Shown: in pieces, positions 15,091 to 23,452 of the stretch
Position numbering within the stretch: position 1 is the first letter of the stretch
Layout of the letters: each line of letters begins with the position of its first letter
Assembly (NCBI GenBank): GCA_022794295.1
Contig: JAAWEO010000003.1
Location: 1-34,276, forward strand
Source: Angelakisella sp.
Lineage (GTDB): Bacteria > Bacillota > Clostridia > Oscillospirales > Ruminococcaceae
Reading direction: 5' to 3'
Length of the DNA stretch: 34,276 nucleotides
Program-made: the position numbers and the translations under genes
The notes under the pieces: generated by a model
What the model was told of the DNA's origin: nothing
The model's input: only the letters and a program-made list of their open reading frames with translations
Databases searched by the model: none

Positions 15091-15546
15091 CTAAAACAGG
15101 CAGACCTGCCTTTCGGTCGGGGAAAAAGATGACGGGGTGAGTTCCGGCAGCTCCTCCCAGATCATCGGGGGGATCCCGTCGGGGAACTGGATGAGGCTGT
15201 TTTCGTGGTGGCCGCGCATGGCGCTGGGGGAGGGCTGGATGCGAAAGGCGGTAAAAAAGCACAGAACCTTGGAGCGGCAGGCCTGCACCGAATCCAGCAG
15301 GAGCCGGGATTGCTCCATCAAGGCGATGTGGTGGTATTCCTGCCCCATGGGGATCTCGCTTTCCGCGTAGGAATGGTGAAAATACAGGCTGTTTTCCGCC
15401 GACCGGCAATTCCGGAAAACCTCACAGGCGGCGGGAAAGAAGACGCCGTATCGGGCGATGTTTTCCTCCATATCCGGGAGCAGCGTATCCTGGACAAACT
15501 GCTGCGGGTACCGGCCCAACAGGATTAAGCGGTTTTCTTCCTTCAT
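15091..15546 (-). CDS. Hypothetical protein, 151 residues, downstream of murJ
   Basis: The product begins MKEENRLILLGRYPQQFVQD and is soluble, with several His and Cys residues (YFHHSYAESEIPMGQEYHH near residues 55-73; CEVF, CRSAE, CRSK). No known motif was recognised. I chose the ATG at 15546 because GGGGTG lies 6 bases upstream. An ATG at 15552 and a GTG at 15555 in the same frame sit too close to that site. It starts 15 bp after the murJ stop and ends 25 bp before the DUF6273-like gene, so all three are probably one transcript. Confidence 0.72.
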   Translation of the reverse strand: MKEENRLILLGRYPQQFVQDTLLPDMEENIARYGVFFPAACEVFRNCRSAENSLYFHHSYAESEIPMGQEYHHIALMEQSRLLLDSVQACRSKVLCFFTAFRIQPSPSAMRGHHENSLIQFPDGIPPMIWEELPELTPSSFSPTERQVCLF

Positions 15547-15561
15547 CGTCATCACCCCGGT

Positions 15562-17100
15562 TCAGGACGGCATGAACCGTTCCAGGAGGCCCACCACCAG
15601 CACCCCCATCTCCCGGGTGCGCAGAAGGACGTTGAGCAGGGCATACACCAGGGCGCCGGTGAAGGCGGCCAGGAAGAAGGAAACGGCCACCGACTCCAGC
15701 TGCCGGTACAAAAGCCCGTAAAGGGGGTAGGCGGTCAGGCACATCCCCGCCGTAGCCAGGGACATCTTCACCAGGCTGGCAAAGATGCGCCCCAGGCCCA
15801 GGGGGCCAATGCGCTGGCGGAGAATGAGAAGGAGCATCACCAGGGTGATCCCCCCGGAGATGGTGGTAGCCAGGGCCAGGCCCTTGTGAGCCATGGGCTC
15901 AATAAGCAGCAGGTTCAGGCCGATGTTGATGAAGATGGCAAGGATGGAATTGACGGTGGGGGTGACGGTGTCCTCGATGGCGTAAAAGAGGTTGAGGGTC
16001 ACCTCCTTGATGCTGAAAAAGATCAGGCCGATGGAGTAGAAGGCCACCACCTCGGCGGTGCGCTGGGTGTCGTAGGCGGTAAAGGCCCCCCGCTGGAACA
16101 GCATCTCCACGATCTGCCTGGAAAAGAGGATGACCCCGGCGGAGATGGGCAGCACCATCAGGGACATAAGGCCCACACTGCGGGCAAAGGTACGCTTGAG
16201 CTTTCGGGTGCTTTTCATGGCGGAAAGGCGGCTCATTTGGGGGAAAACGGCGGTGGTCACCGAAATGACGAACACCGCTGTGACAAAGCCCACCACCCGG
16301 TTGCCGTAGCTGAGGGCGGAGACGCTCCCCTCCGGCAGAAGGGAGGCGATGGTCCTGTCGATCATGGTGTTCAGCTCGGTGATGGCCTTGCCCAGAAAGA
16401 TGGGGATAACGGTGAGCACCAGGCGGCGGATCTCCGGGGTGCCGAAGTCGAAGGAGGGGCGATAGGAAAAGTGGTGCCGTTTGGAGGCCAGGTAGAGCAT
16501 CAGGAAGGAGGCGAAGTACCCGGCCACCACCCCCCAGCCCAGAACAGACTGGCCGTGCTCCACCGAAAGGAACATAGAGGCGATCACGCAGATATTCAGG
16601 GGAACGCTTACCATGCCCACGGCAAAGTAGCTGCCGTGGAGCTGGAGGAACCCCTGAAGGATAAAGTAGACCCCAATAAAGACCAGGGAGAGGATGATCA
16701 CCTGGGCCAGGGCAACGGCGATCTCCAGGGCCTCCCCCTCGAAGCCCATGGCGAACAGCTTGACAATGGGCCTTTTCAGCAGCTGGAACACCCCGGTGAT
16801 CACCAGGGAGATCAGGATCACCATGGTGATCACCGTGTCGGTAAAGCCCCGCAGGCGCCTGGGGTTTTCCTGGCGGATACGGGAATAGCTGGAGATGTAG
16901 CTGGTGAGCATGGCCGAGCCGATCCCTGCAAAGATGATGGTGGGGATAGAGAAGGCCACGAAGTAGGCGTCGCTTACCGGGCTGGCCCCGTAGACATAGG
17001 CCAGGGACATCTCCCGGCCGAAGCCCAGGGCCTTGGCAAAGGCGGTGGTAAAGATCAGGATAACTGTATAGGAGGCGGTGCTGCCTCTTTTTTTTGCCAC
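15562..17100 (-). CDS. murJ: Lipid II flippase MurJ (MviN family)
   Basis: MurJ turns lipid-linked peptidoglycan precursors from the inner to the outer face of the membrane. The 512-residue product has the expected long run of about 14 hydrophobic helices and MurJ family segments: FTTAFAKALGFGREMSLAYVYG near the N-terminus, SDAYFVAFSIPTIIFAGIGS, the substrate-pocket stretch DRTIASLLPEGSVSALSYGN and the FSIKEVTLNLFYAIEDTVTP segment. The GTG at 17100 is preceded by AGGAGG with 10 bases between; a TTG two codons earlier leaves only 4 bases and is less likely. It follows lepB by 46 bp and precedes two unknown genes. MurJ-type proteins also occur as exporters of other lipid-linked sugars; nothing here suggests that. 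Confidence 0.95.
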   Translation of the reverse strand: MAKKRGSTASYTVILIFTTAFAKALGFGREMSLAYVYGASPVSDAYFVAFSIPTIIFAGIGSAMLTSYISSYSRIRQENPRRLRGFTDTVITMVILISLVITGVFQLLKRPIVKLFAMGFEGEALEIAVALAQVIILSLVFIGVYFILQGFLQLHGSYFAVGMVSVPLNICVIASMFLSVEHGQSVLGWGVVAGYFASFLMLYLASKRHHFSYRPSFDFGTPEIRRLVLTVIPIFLGKAITELNTMIDRTIASLLPEGSVSALSYGNRVVGFVTAVFVISVTTAVFPQMSRLSAMKSTRKLKRTFARSVGLMSLMVLPISAGVILFSRQIVEMLFQRGAFTAYDTQRTAEVVAFYSIGLIFFSIKEVTLNLFYAIEDTVTPTVNSILAIFINIGLNLLLIEPMAHKGLALATTISGGITLVMLLLILRQRIGPLGLGRIFASLVKMSLATAGMCLTAYPLYGLLYRQLESVAVSFFLAAFTGALVYALLNVLLRTREMGVLVVGLLERFMPS

Positions 17101-17146
17101 CGGCAACCCGCCTCCTTGCTCTTACGTTATCGTGAAAGGCCCTGGG

Positions 17147-17743
17147 CTAATGGAGCACCCCGAAATTCTTCACCGGCCAGAGGGTGAACCGGGCCTTGCC
17201 GGTGATCTTTTCCCCGGGGATATAGGGCTGCTCCCACATCCGGGCGTCATTGGAGCCTGCGCGGTTGTCCCCCAGGAACAGGTAGTGGCCCTCCGGGACC
17301 TGGAACTCGGCGGAGCGGGCGGAGGGGTAAAAGACATAGTCCTCCTCCACGGGCTCCCCGTTCAGGGTCATCCTGCCCCGGGAATCCAGCACGATGTGGT
17401 CCCCCGGAAGACCCACCAGGCGCTTGACCAGGGTCAGGTCCAGCTCGTCCGATTCAAAGACCACAATGTCCCCCCGCTGGAGGTTTTCCGGCTGGTGGAC
17501 CCGGGTGGCAAACAGAACGCTGGCCTTGTCGATGGTGGGGAGCATGGAGCCGCTGGGCACAATGACAAAAAAGAAAAGAAACCGGATGACAAAAAGAAGG
17601 ACCAGGATCTCCAGCCCGAAGGGGACGACCCACTCCCGCACAAATTTGCGGAGCCTTTTTCTGCGCAGCTCCCCGGTGGTCTCCCACACCAGTTCCTCCG
17701 AGGGGTTCTTCGGCTGTTGGTTTTCCATTCGTTCCTGTTCCAT
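17147..17743 (-). CDS. lepB: Signal peptidase I
   Basis: The enzyme removes signal peptides from secreted proteins at the outer face of the membrane. The 198-residue product has a cytoplasmic N-terminus, one membrane helix (about 41-62), the catalytic serine motif PSGSMLPT (Ser66), the lysine motif VKRLVGLPGD (Lys107) and the GDNR box (158-161), all typical of the Ser-Lys family with one membrane segment as in Bacillus SipS. The ATG at 17743 follows AGGGAGG by 9 bases; the ATG at 17728 is a weaker choice. A sigma-A promoter lies at 17809-17837 and an 18-bp palindrome lies in the 5' leader. murJ follows. Confidence 0.96.
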   Translation of the reverse strand: MEQERMENQQPKNPSEELVWETTGELRRKRLRKFVREWVVPFGLEILVLLFVIRFLFFFVIVPSGSMLPTIDKASVLFATRVHQPENLQRGDIVVFESDELDLTLVKRLVGLPGDHIVLDSRGRMTLNGEPVEEDYVFYPSARSAEFQVPEGHYLFLGDNRAGSNDARMWEQPYIPGEKITGKARFTLWPVKNFGVLH

Positions 17744-17768
17744 TGGCGGCTGCCTCCCTGTTGATATT

Positions 17769-17786
17769 CCGGGAAATATTTCCCGG
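17769..17786. promoter_or_regulatory. Perfect 18-bp palindrome in the lepB leader, possible operator
   Basis: CCGGGAAATATTTCCCGG is self-complementary without a gap. It lies about 20 bp downstream of the -10 box and 25 bp before the lepB start codon, a fitting place for a repressor or an RNA hairpin. No T-run follows. Confidence 0.5.
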
Positions 17787-17808
17787 GGAATCTTTCCCAT
17801 GGTTCTTT

Positions 17809-17837
17809 ATTATACCCGATTCCGGCCCCGGGTACAA
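17809..17837 (-). promoter_or_regulatory. Sigma-A promoter for lepB
   Basis: On the minus strand TTGTAC (17832-17837), 17 bases, then TATAAT (17809-17814). The -10 box is perfect and the -35 box is 4/6. Confidence 0.75.
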
Positions 17838-17839
17838 GT

Positions 17840-17876
17840 AAAAGTTCCGCCCGGGATCAAAAAGTCCGGGCGGAAC
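17840..17876 (-). terminator. Intrinsic terminator after deoB
   Basis: On the minus strand GTTCCGCCCGG pairs exactly with CCGGGCGGAAC (17844-17876; 11 bp, 11-base loop), followed by TTTTACTT. It lies 15 bp after the deoB stop and separates deoB from lepB. Confidence 0.85.
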
Positions 17877-17891
17877 CAGCTGGCGGGCAGA

Positions 17892-19070
17892 TTATTTCAT
17901 GATCTCGGAAAGGAAGCTCGTCCCCATCCCCTCTGTCCTGACACCCAGGTAATCGGCAACGGTGGCGGCAATGTGGGCGTAGGTATCCCGGGTGCCCAGG
18001 TTGGCCCCGGCCCGGATCCCCCGTCCCCAGGCCACCATGGGCACATGCTCCCGGGAGTGGTCGGTGCTGGGGGTGGAGGGGTCACAGCCGTGGTCGGCGG
18101 TGATGATCAGCAGGTCCTCCTCCCGGAGAAGGGGCATCAGCTCCCCCAGCTGGCGGTCAAACTCGGTGAGGGCGTTGGCGTAGCCGTCCACGTTGTTCCG
18201 GTGGCCGAAGACCATGTCAAAATCCACCAGGTTTACAAAGCAGAGGCCGTTAAAATCCCGCTGGGCATAGGCGAAGGTCTTTTCCATCCCGTCGGCGTTG
18301 GACTTGGTGCGGACATACTCGGTGATGCCCCTTCCGGCAAAGATGTCGTTGATCTTCCCCACCCCGATGCAGTCCAGGCCCGCGGCCGAAACGGCGTCCA
18401 GCAGGGTGGGGGCCGGGGGCTGGAGGGAGTAGTCATGGCGGTTGGCGGTGCGGGTAAAATCGGGAAAGGTCCCCACAAAGGGCCGGGCGATGACCCGCCC
18501 CACCCCGTGCTCCCCGGTGAGCAGCTCCCGGGCGATCTCGCAGCAGCGGTACAGCTCCGGGACCGGGACCACCTCCTCGTGGGCGGCGATCTGAAAGACG
18601 CTGTCGGCGGAGGTATAGACGATCAGCTTCCCTGTCTCCATATGCTCCCGGCCGTAGTCCACCAGCAGCTGGGTGCCGGAGTAGGGCCTGTTGCAAAGGT
18701 ACCCCCGGCCGGTGCGTCGGCAGAGCTCCTCCAGGAGCTCCTGGGGAAAGCCCTCCGGGTAGGTGGGAAGGGGCTTTGGGGAAATGACCCCGGAGATCTC
18801 CCAGTGGCCGATGGTGGTGTCCTTCCCCTTGGAGGCCTCCGCCAGGCGGGCCACCGCCCCAGCGGGGCGCTCCACCGGGGTGCCGCAGCCCACCCCCTCT
18901 ATGTTGAAGATCCCCAGCTCCCGCAGGTTGGGGATGTCCAGCTTCTCCGACCGGGTGCAGGCAGCCAGGGTGTTGCTTCCGGCGTCCCCGTATTCGGCGG
19001 AGTCGGGCATCTCCCCGATCCCCACACTGTCCAGAACAATAAGAAACACTCGGCGGTCCTTAACGCCCAT
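17892..19070 (-). CDS. deoB: Phosphopentomutase (DeoB)
   Basis: DeoB interconverts ribose-1-phosphate (or deoxyribose-1-phosphate) and the 5-phosphate, feeding sugar from nucleosides into central metabolism. The 392-residue product has the usual length. The alkaline-phosphatase-superfamily metal site is seen in VFLIVLDSVGIGEMPDSAEY (Asp14), KGKDTTIGHWEISG, LVDFDMVFGHRNNVDGYA and IITADHGCDPSTPSTDHSRE, where the last set supplies Asp/His ligands. The ATG at 19070 follows GGAAGGGA. It is divergent from the nucleoside transporter and hydrolase genes, which fits a shared salvage role. Free ribose from hydrolases would need a kinase before joining the same pool; none is in the window. Confidence 0.97.
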   Translation of the reverse strand: MGVKDRRVFLIVLDSVGIGEMPDSAEYGDAGSNTLAACTRSEKLDIPNLRELGIFNIEGVGCGTPVERPAGAVARLAEASKGKDTTIGHWEISGVISPKPLPTYPEGFPQELLEELCRRTGRGYLCNRPYSGTQLLVDYGREHMETGKLIVYTSADSVFQIAAHEEVVPVPELYRCCEIARELLTGEHGVGRVIARPFVGTFPDFTRTANRHDYSLQPPAPTLLDAVSAAGLDCIGVGKINDIFAGRGITEYVRTKSNADGMEKTFAYAQRDFNGLCFVNLVDFDMVFGHRNNVDGYANALTEFDRQLGELMPLLREEDLLIITADHGCDPSTPSTDHSREHVPMVAWGRGIRAGANLGTRDTYAHIAATVADYLGVRTEGMGTSFLSEIMK

Positions 19071-19568
19071 TCACGTTCCCTTCCTTTCATGATCAAATAG
19101 ACCTGACGTACAAAACGGCTTTGCCGGCCGCCTTCCCCGGGGGACGGGGGGCGGGACCCTTTTGTGCAGCCGCTTATTCAGAAGCATTTTACCACACCGG
19201 GCGGGATTTTTCCAGGCCGGAGGCAAATTTTTGTACAAGCTATACATTTGTCCCACTATAGTATTGTGGGAAGTGCCAAAATTACCTTCTGATCTTCCGG
19301 CGGGCCAACGGGAAAAGGCGGCAAAAATCCCCTGGTTTCCGGCCAGACATCTAATAAATAGCAACAGTTTTCTTCTTCCCTTTCTGTAAAAAACAGGCTT
19401 TTTGACGAAAGTGGTGATTGACAGACGGGAGAAAGAAGGGTAAAATAATAGTGTTCCCAGAAGGGGAGATTTTATTCCATTCCCTTCCCCCCTTTTGTAC
19501 GGACAAAATGAGCGGGCCCGGCCCCCTTTGAGGGAGAACGGTCCGCGAAGCTGAAAGGGAGAAAAAAC
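19071..19568. other. Divergent regulatory region between deoB and the nucleoside importer
   Basis: About 500 bp without a gene, noticeably less GC-rich than its surroundings. It contains the promoter for the importer (listed separately), and CCCAC...GTGGG around 19252-19270 with an A/T core, a possible operator. Near 19230-19262 lie TTGTAC and TATAC/CTATAG elements that could serve a promoter in either direction, but I could not fix a deoB promoter. No purine riboswitch consensus was seen in the importer leader. Confidence 0.5.
19418..19446 (+). promoter_or_regulatory. Sigma-A promoter for the nucleoside importer operon
   Basis: TTGACA (19418-19423), a 17-base spacer and TAAAAT (19441-19446): 6/6 and 5/6 to consensus. 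The leader is about 115 bases. Confidence 0.8.
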
Positions 19569-20681
19569 ATGAAGAAAAAGTATCTTTCTATCCTTCTCGC
19601 CGCCCTGATGGTCCTTACCCTGATGGCGGGCTGCGGCGGCGGCAATGGCGCCAACAGTGGCAGCAATGGCGGCGAAGGCGGCCCCCTGAAGGTCGCCAAC
19701 ATCGTCAACGGCAACCTGGGGGACAAGTCCTTCTTCGATTCCTGCGAGGCCGGCCTGAAGAAGCTCCAGGACGAAGGTCTTATCACCTACAAAACCTTTG
19801 AGCTGGGGGCCACCGACGCCGACCAGCCCAAGTGGGTCTCCACCCTGGACGAGCTTTCCGCCGACGGCGAGTATGACCTCATCGTCTGCGGCACCTACCA
19901 GATGGACGCCTACCTGAACGATTGCGCCGCAAAATACCCCGATCAGAAGTATTTCATCTACGACGCCGAGGTGGCCCAGCCCAACGTAGCCAGCATCACC
20001 TTTAAGCAGAACGACCTGGGCTACCTGGTGGGCACCGCCGCCGCTCTCATGACCTCCTCCGATATGGAGAAGATCAACCCCGAGAAGGTCATCGGCTTTG
20101 TGGGCGGCGAGGACGGTCCCGTTATCAACGACTTCCTGGTCGGCTTCATCCAGGGTGCCCAGGCGGCCGACCCCGAGGTAAAGATCGACAGCCAGTACGT
20201 GGGTAACTTCTACGACACCGGCAGGGGCAAGGAGATCGCCAATGTTATGGTGAATAACAAGTGTGATGTGATCTGGGGCGTTGCCGGCGGCGCCGGCAAC
20301 GGGGCGGCTGAAGCCGCCGCCGAGCACGGCATTTGGTTCATCGGCGTCGACTCCGACCAGGAGGCCACCTTCTCCGCTTCCCAGCCCCAGATGGCCGCTG
20401 CCACCATCTTCTCCGGCCTGAAGAACTGCGGCGACGGCATCATCTACATGGTGGACCAGCTTAACGCCGGTACCATCCAGTGGGGCAAGACCACCCAGCT
20501 GGGTATTGCCGAGGGCGGCGTTGGCCTGACCAGCGGCGGCAACTTCCAGAAGCTCCCCGACAACATCAAAAAGGCCCTGGACGAGGTCGCCCCCAAGGTC
20601 ACCTCCGGCGAGATCAAGGTGGACACCGCCTTTGACGAGTCCTTTGACGTTAAGGGTCTGCGCGATTCCGTCCGTCCCTGA
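19569..20681 (+). CDS. BMP-family nucleoside-binding lipoprotein of an ABC importer
   Basis: This is the extracytoplasmic substrate-binding part of a nucleoside importer (BmpA/PnrA type; B. subtilis NupN is the equivalent). The 370-residue product has a lipoprotein signal peptide ending LTLMAGC (Cys22), a Gly/Asn/Ser tether, then the BMP fold: GNLGDKSFFDSCEAGLKKL, YDLIVCGTYQMDAYLNDCAA, KNDLGYLVG-type stretch FKQNDLGYLVGTAAALM, and IGFVGGEDGPVINDFLVGF. The later VIWGVAGGAGNGAAEAAAEH and FIGVDSDQEATF are the ligand-contact segments of the family. AAAGGGAG stands 6-7 bases before the ATG. The three membrane and ATPase genes follow. A terminator-like hairpin after the gene should raise its level over theirs. 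Confidence 0.95.
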   Translation: MKKKYLSILLAALMVLTLMAGCGGGNGANSGSNGGEGGPLKVANIVNGNLGDKSFFDSCEAGLKKLQDEGLITYKTFELGATDADQPKWVSTLDELSADGEYDLIVCGTYQMDAYLNDCAAKYPDQKYFIYDAEVAQPNVASITFKQNDLGYLVGTAAALMTSSDMEKINPEKVIGFVGGEDGPVINDFLVGFIQGAQAADPEVKIDSQYVGNFYDTGRGKEIANVMVNNKCDVIWGVAGGAGNGAAEAAAEHGIWFIGVDSDQEATFSASQPQMAAATIFSGLKNCGDGIIYMVDQLNAGTIQWGKTTQLGIAEGGVGLTSGGNFQKLPDNIKKALDEVAPKVTSGEIKVDTAFDESFDVKGLRDSVRP

Positions 20682-20717
20682 CCGTCCAGCAGGCACTGAC
20701 ACAGGCTGAAAAAACGC

Positions 20718-20752
20718 GGGGGGAGCCGTCGCTGTGCGGCTCTCCCCTTTTT
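20718..20752 (+). terminator. Partial terminator between binding protein and ATPase genes
   Basis: GGGGGGAGCCG and CGGCTCTCCCC form a stem with one G-T pair and an 8-base loop, followed by TTTTT. It sits 36 bp after the binding-protein stop and before the ATPase gene, which has no obvious promoter of its own. Read-through would give more binding protein than membrane components. Confidence 0.75.
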
Positions 20753-20808
20753 CAAAAACCCCCGCCTGCGGGCGGGCAAAACCGGGTTTGAGAGGAGGAA
20801 GCGATTCT

Positions 20809-22368
20809 ATGGAGGATACCATCCTTGCCGTTCAGATGAAGGGGATCACCAAGGTCTACCCCAACGGCATCGCGGCAAACCAAGGCGTCGACTTCAACGT
20901 TCGCAGGGGCGAGATCCACGCCCTGATGGGGGAAAACGGCGCGGGCAAATCCACACTGATGAAAATGCTGTTCGGGCTGGAGCAGCCCACCGAGGGGGAG
21001 ATCGTCATCAACGGGGAGACGGTGAGCCTCACCTCCCCCACCGTGGCCATCTCCAAGGGGATCGGGATGGTCCACCAGCACTTTATGCTGGTGCCCTCCC
21101 TGACGGTGGCGGAAAACATCGTCCTGGGCATGGAGCCCACCAGGGGGATGTTCATCGACTACGCCGAGGCGGTGCGCATCACCGAGGAATTTTCCCAGCG
21201 GTACAACCTCCATGTGGAGCCCCACGCCAAGGTGATGGATATCCCCGTGGGGATGAAGCAGAAGGTGGAGATCCTCAAGGCCCTGGTCCGGGGGGCCAAG
21301 ATCCTGATCCTGGACGAGCCCACCGCCGTGCTCACCAGCCAGGAGACCGCCGAGCTCTTTAAGGAGCTGATCCACTTTAAGGAGCAGGGGCACACTATTA
21401 TCTTCATCTCCCACAAGCTAAAGGAGATCAAGCAGATCACCGACCGCATGACCATTATGCGGGGCGGCAAATCCATGGGGGTTTTTAACACCGCCGATGT
21501 TTCGGAGCAGGATATCTCCCGCCTGATGGTGGGCCGTGACGTGGTGCTGAAGGTGGAAAAGGAAAAGGCCCAGCCCACGGACACCGTCCTGCGGGTGGAG
21601 GACATCCACTACGAAAACGAGTACGGCAAGAAGATGCTCAACGGGGTCTCCTTCACCGTCCGCCGTGGGGAGATCCTGGGCATTGCCGGGGTGGAGGGCA
21701 ACGGCCAGCGGGAGCTGGTGAGCATGCTCTTTGACATGGTCCCCCCGGACGCCGGGACCATCACTGTGGAGGGCCAGACCGTCACCGGGGCGGGCCAGCG
21801 GAGGATCCGGGACATGGGGGTCTCCCACATCCCCGAGGACCGGATGACCTACGGCGCGGCGGGCACCGCCTCCATTGAGGAGAACCTGATCTCTGACCGG
21901 TTTGAAAAGCCCGCCTTCCACAAGGGGGTCCTCTTTGACATGGAGGCCATCCACCGGGAGAGCGACCAGCTGATCCGGGACTACCTGATCCTTTGCCGCA
22001 GCGGCAAGCAGCAGGTGAAGATGCTCTCCGGCGGCAACATCCAGAAGGTGGTGGTGGCCCGGGAGTTCTCCTGCGGGCCCAAGCTGATCATCGCTGACCA
22101 GCCCACCCGGGGCATCGACGTGGGCGCCACCGAGTTCATCCGCCGGAAGCTGGTGGAGCTGAGCCGGGAGGGGGCCGCCGTGCTGCTGGTCTCCGCCGAC
22201 CTGAACGAGGTAATGGAGCTTTCCGACAGCCTGATGGTGTTCTGCGGCGGCGAGATCGCGGCCTACTTTGAAGACACCTCTGCCCTGACTGACGAGGAGA
22301 TGGGCGAGTATATGCTCGGCCTGAAGCGCCAGTCCCCGGAGGAGATAAGGAGGGCTTTCCATGAATAA
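20809..22368 (+). CDS. Nucleoside ABC importer, double ATPase subunit (NupO/RbsA type)
   Basis: The 519-residue cytoplasmic protein has two ATP-binding domains. The first has Walker A GENGAGKST (41-49), Walker B ILILDEPTAVLT and a degenerate signature (PVGMKQKVEILKAL). The second has a degenerate Walker A (GVEGNGQREL), a good signature LSGGNIQKVVVARE and Walker B LIIADQPTRGID. This asymmetry is normal for sugar and nucleoside importers of the RbsA/MglA/NupO group. The ATG at 20809 has GAGGAGG 9-10 bases upstream; 25 upstream codons in frame span the ribosome-binding site and are excluded. It overlaps the next gene by 8 bp. Confidence 0.96.
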   Translation: MEDTILAVQMKGITKVYPNGIAANQGVDFNVRRGEIHALMGENGAGKSTLMKMLFGLEQPTEGEIVINGETVSLTSPTVAISKGIGMVHQHFMLVPSLTVAENIVLGMEPTRGMFIDYAEAVRITEEFSQRYNLHVEPHAKVMDIPVGMKQKVEILKALVRGAKILILDEPTAVLTSQETAELFKELIHFKEQGHTIIFISHKLKEIKQITDRMTIMRGGKSMGVFNTADVSEQDISRLMVGRDVVLKVEKEKAQPTDTVLRVEDIHYENEYGKKMLNGVSFTVRRGEILGIAGVEGNGQRELVSMLFDMVPPDAGTITVEGQTVTGAGQRRIRDMGVSHIPEDRMTYGAAGTASIEENLISDRFEKPAFHKGVLFDMEAIHRESDQLIRDYLILCRSGKQQVKMLSGGNIQKVVVAREFSCGPKLIIADQPTRGIDVGATEFIRRKLVELSREGAAVLLVSADLNEVMELSDSLMVFCGGEIAAYFEDTSALTDEEMGEYMLGLKRQSPEEIRRAFHE

Positions 22369-23452
22369 AAACATGAAGTTCGAGATCGTCCGGGGGGCAG
22401 CCTCTGTTCTGCTGGCCCTGGCGGTGGCAATGATCTTTATCTTCATCATCAGCGACACCCCCTTCGAGGCCCTGTATTACCTGATCATCGGGCCCTTTAC
22501 CAAGGTCCGGTACCTGTGGCTGATCCTGGAGCGGATGATCCCCATTATCTTCACCGGCCTGGGGGTCTGCGTCATGTTCCAGGCCAACCAGTTCAACCTG
22601 GCGGGAGAGGGCACCCTTTTCTTCGGCGGTCTGGTGGCGGCGGCCGTTGCCATCTACCTCCCCATGCCCCCGGTGCTGCACATCATTGCCGCCATTGTCA
22701 TCGCCTCGGTGGTGGCGGCGGCGGCCATGCTGATCCCGGCCCTGCTGAAAACCAGGCTGGGGGCCAGCGAAATGGTCTCCTCCCTGATGCTCAACTACAT
22801 CCTGCTGCAGCTGGGGGTCTACATCCTGAACTGGCACATGGCGGACCGCACCCAGGGCGCCACCATGTCCCACCAGTTCCTGGACACCGCCCGCATCCCC
22901 GCCCTGGTCCAGCGGACCAACCTCAGCTGGGGCATTGTCGTCGCCCTGGTGATGACGGTGCTGGTCTACCTGTTTATGTACCGCACCAAGTGGGGCTACG
23001 CCATCCGCATGGTGGGCCAGAACCAGAGCTTCGCCAAGTACTCCGGCATCAAGGTGGCCGCCACTGTCGTTCTCTGCCAGGTGATCGGCGGGCTGCTCTC
23101 CGGCATGGGGGGCGCCGTGGAGATCCTGGGGTACTTTGACCGCTTTAAGTGGCGGCAGCTGCCCGGGTATGGCTGGGACGGTGTCACCATTGCCATCCTT
23201 GCCAAAAACAACCCCCTCTTTATCCCCCTGGCAGCCTTCTTCATGTCCTACCTGAAGCAGGGCTGCAACCTGATGCAGCTGAACACCGACGTCCCCGCCG
23301 AGATGCTCAGCATTATCCAGGCGGTGATCTTCCTGTTCTTTGCCGCCGAGCAGTTCCTGAGCAAGTACCGCCAGAGGCTGGTGGTCAAGGGCGCCAAGGA
23401 GGAGCTGGCGGAGCAGAAAGCCGCCGGTGCGCAGAAAGGAGCTGAGGCGTAA
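22361..23452 (+). CDS. Nucleoside ABC importer permease 1 (NupP type)
   Basis: The 363-residue product is an integral membrane protein of the BPD_transp_2 family (as RbsC, NupP). It begins MNKNMKFEIVRGAASVLLAL and has eight to ten hydrophobic helices, with family segments FTGLGVCVMFQANQFNLAGE (about 62-81) and GYAIRMVGQNQSFAKYSGIK, the cytoplasmic coupling loop that contacts the ATPase. The last 25 residues are a charged tail. It overlaps the ATPase gene by 8 bp and the next permease by one base, so the three are translationally coupled. Confidence 0.95.
   Translation: MNKNMKFEIVRGAASVLLALAVAMIFIFIISDTPFEALYYLIIGPFTKVRYLWLILERMIPIIFTGLGVCVMFQANQFNLAGEGTLFFGGLVAAAVAIYLPMPPVLHIIAAIVIASVVAAAAMLIPALLKTRLGASEMVSSLMLNYILLQLGVYILNWHMADRTQGATMSHQFLDTARIPALVQRTNLSWGIVVALVMTVLVYLFMYRTKWGYAIRMVGQNQSFAKYSGIKVAATVVLCQVIGGLLSGMGGAVEILGYFDRFKWRQLPGYGWDGVTIAILAKNNPLFIPLAAFFMSYLKQGCNLMQLNTDVPAEMLSIIQAVIFLFFAAEQFLSKYRQRLVVKGAKEELAEQKAAGAQKGAEA

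Noticed and set aside
19447-19568. Possible purine riboswitch in the leader of the nucleoside importer
   Set aside because: I did not find the conserved purine-aptamer junction sequence or a three-way junction; only ordinary GC-rich pairing was seen.
19071-20822. 583-codon minus-strand frame opposite the binding lipoprotein gene
   Set aside because: It is a shadow of the BMP gene and of the intergenic region; no domain is visible.
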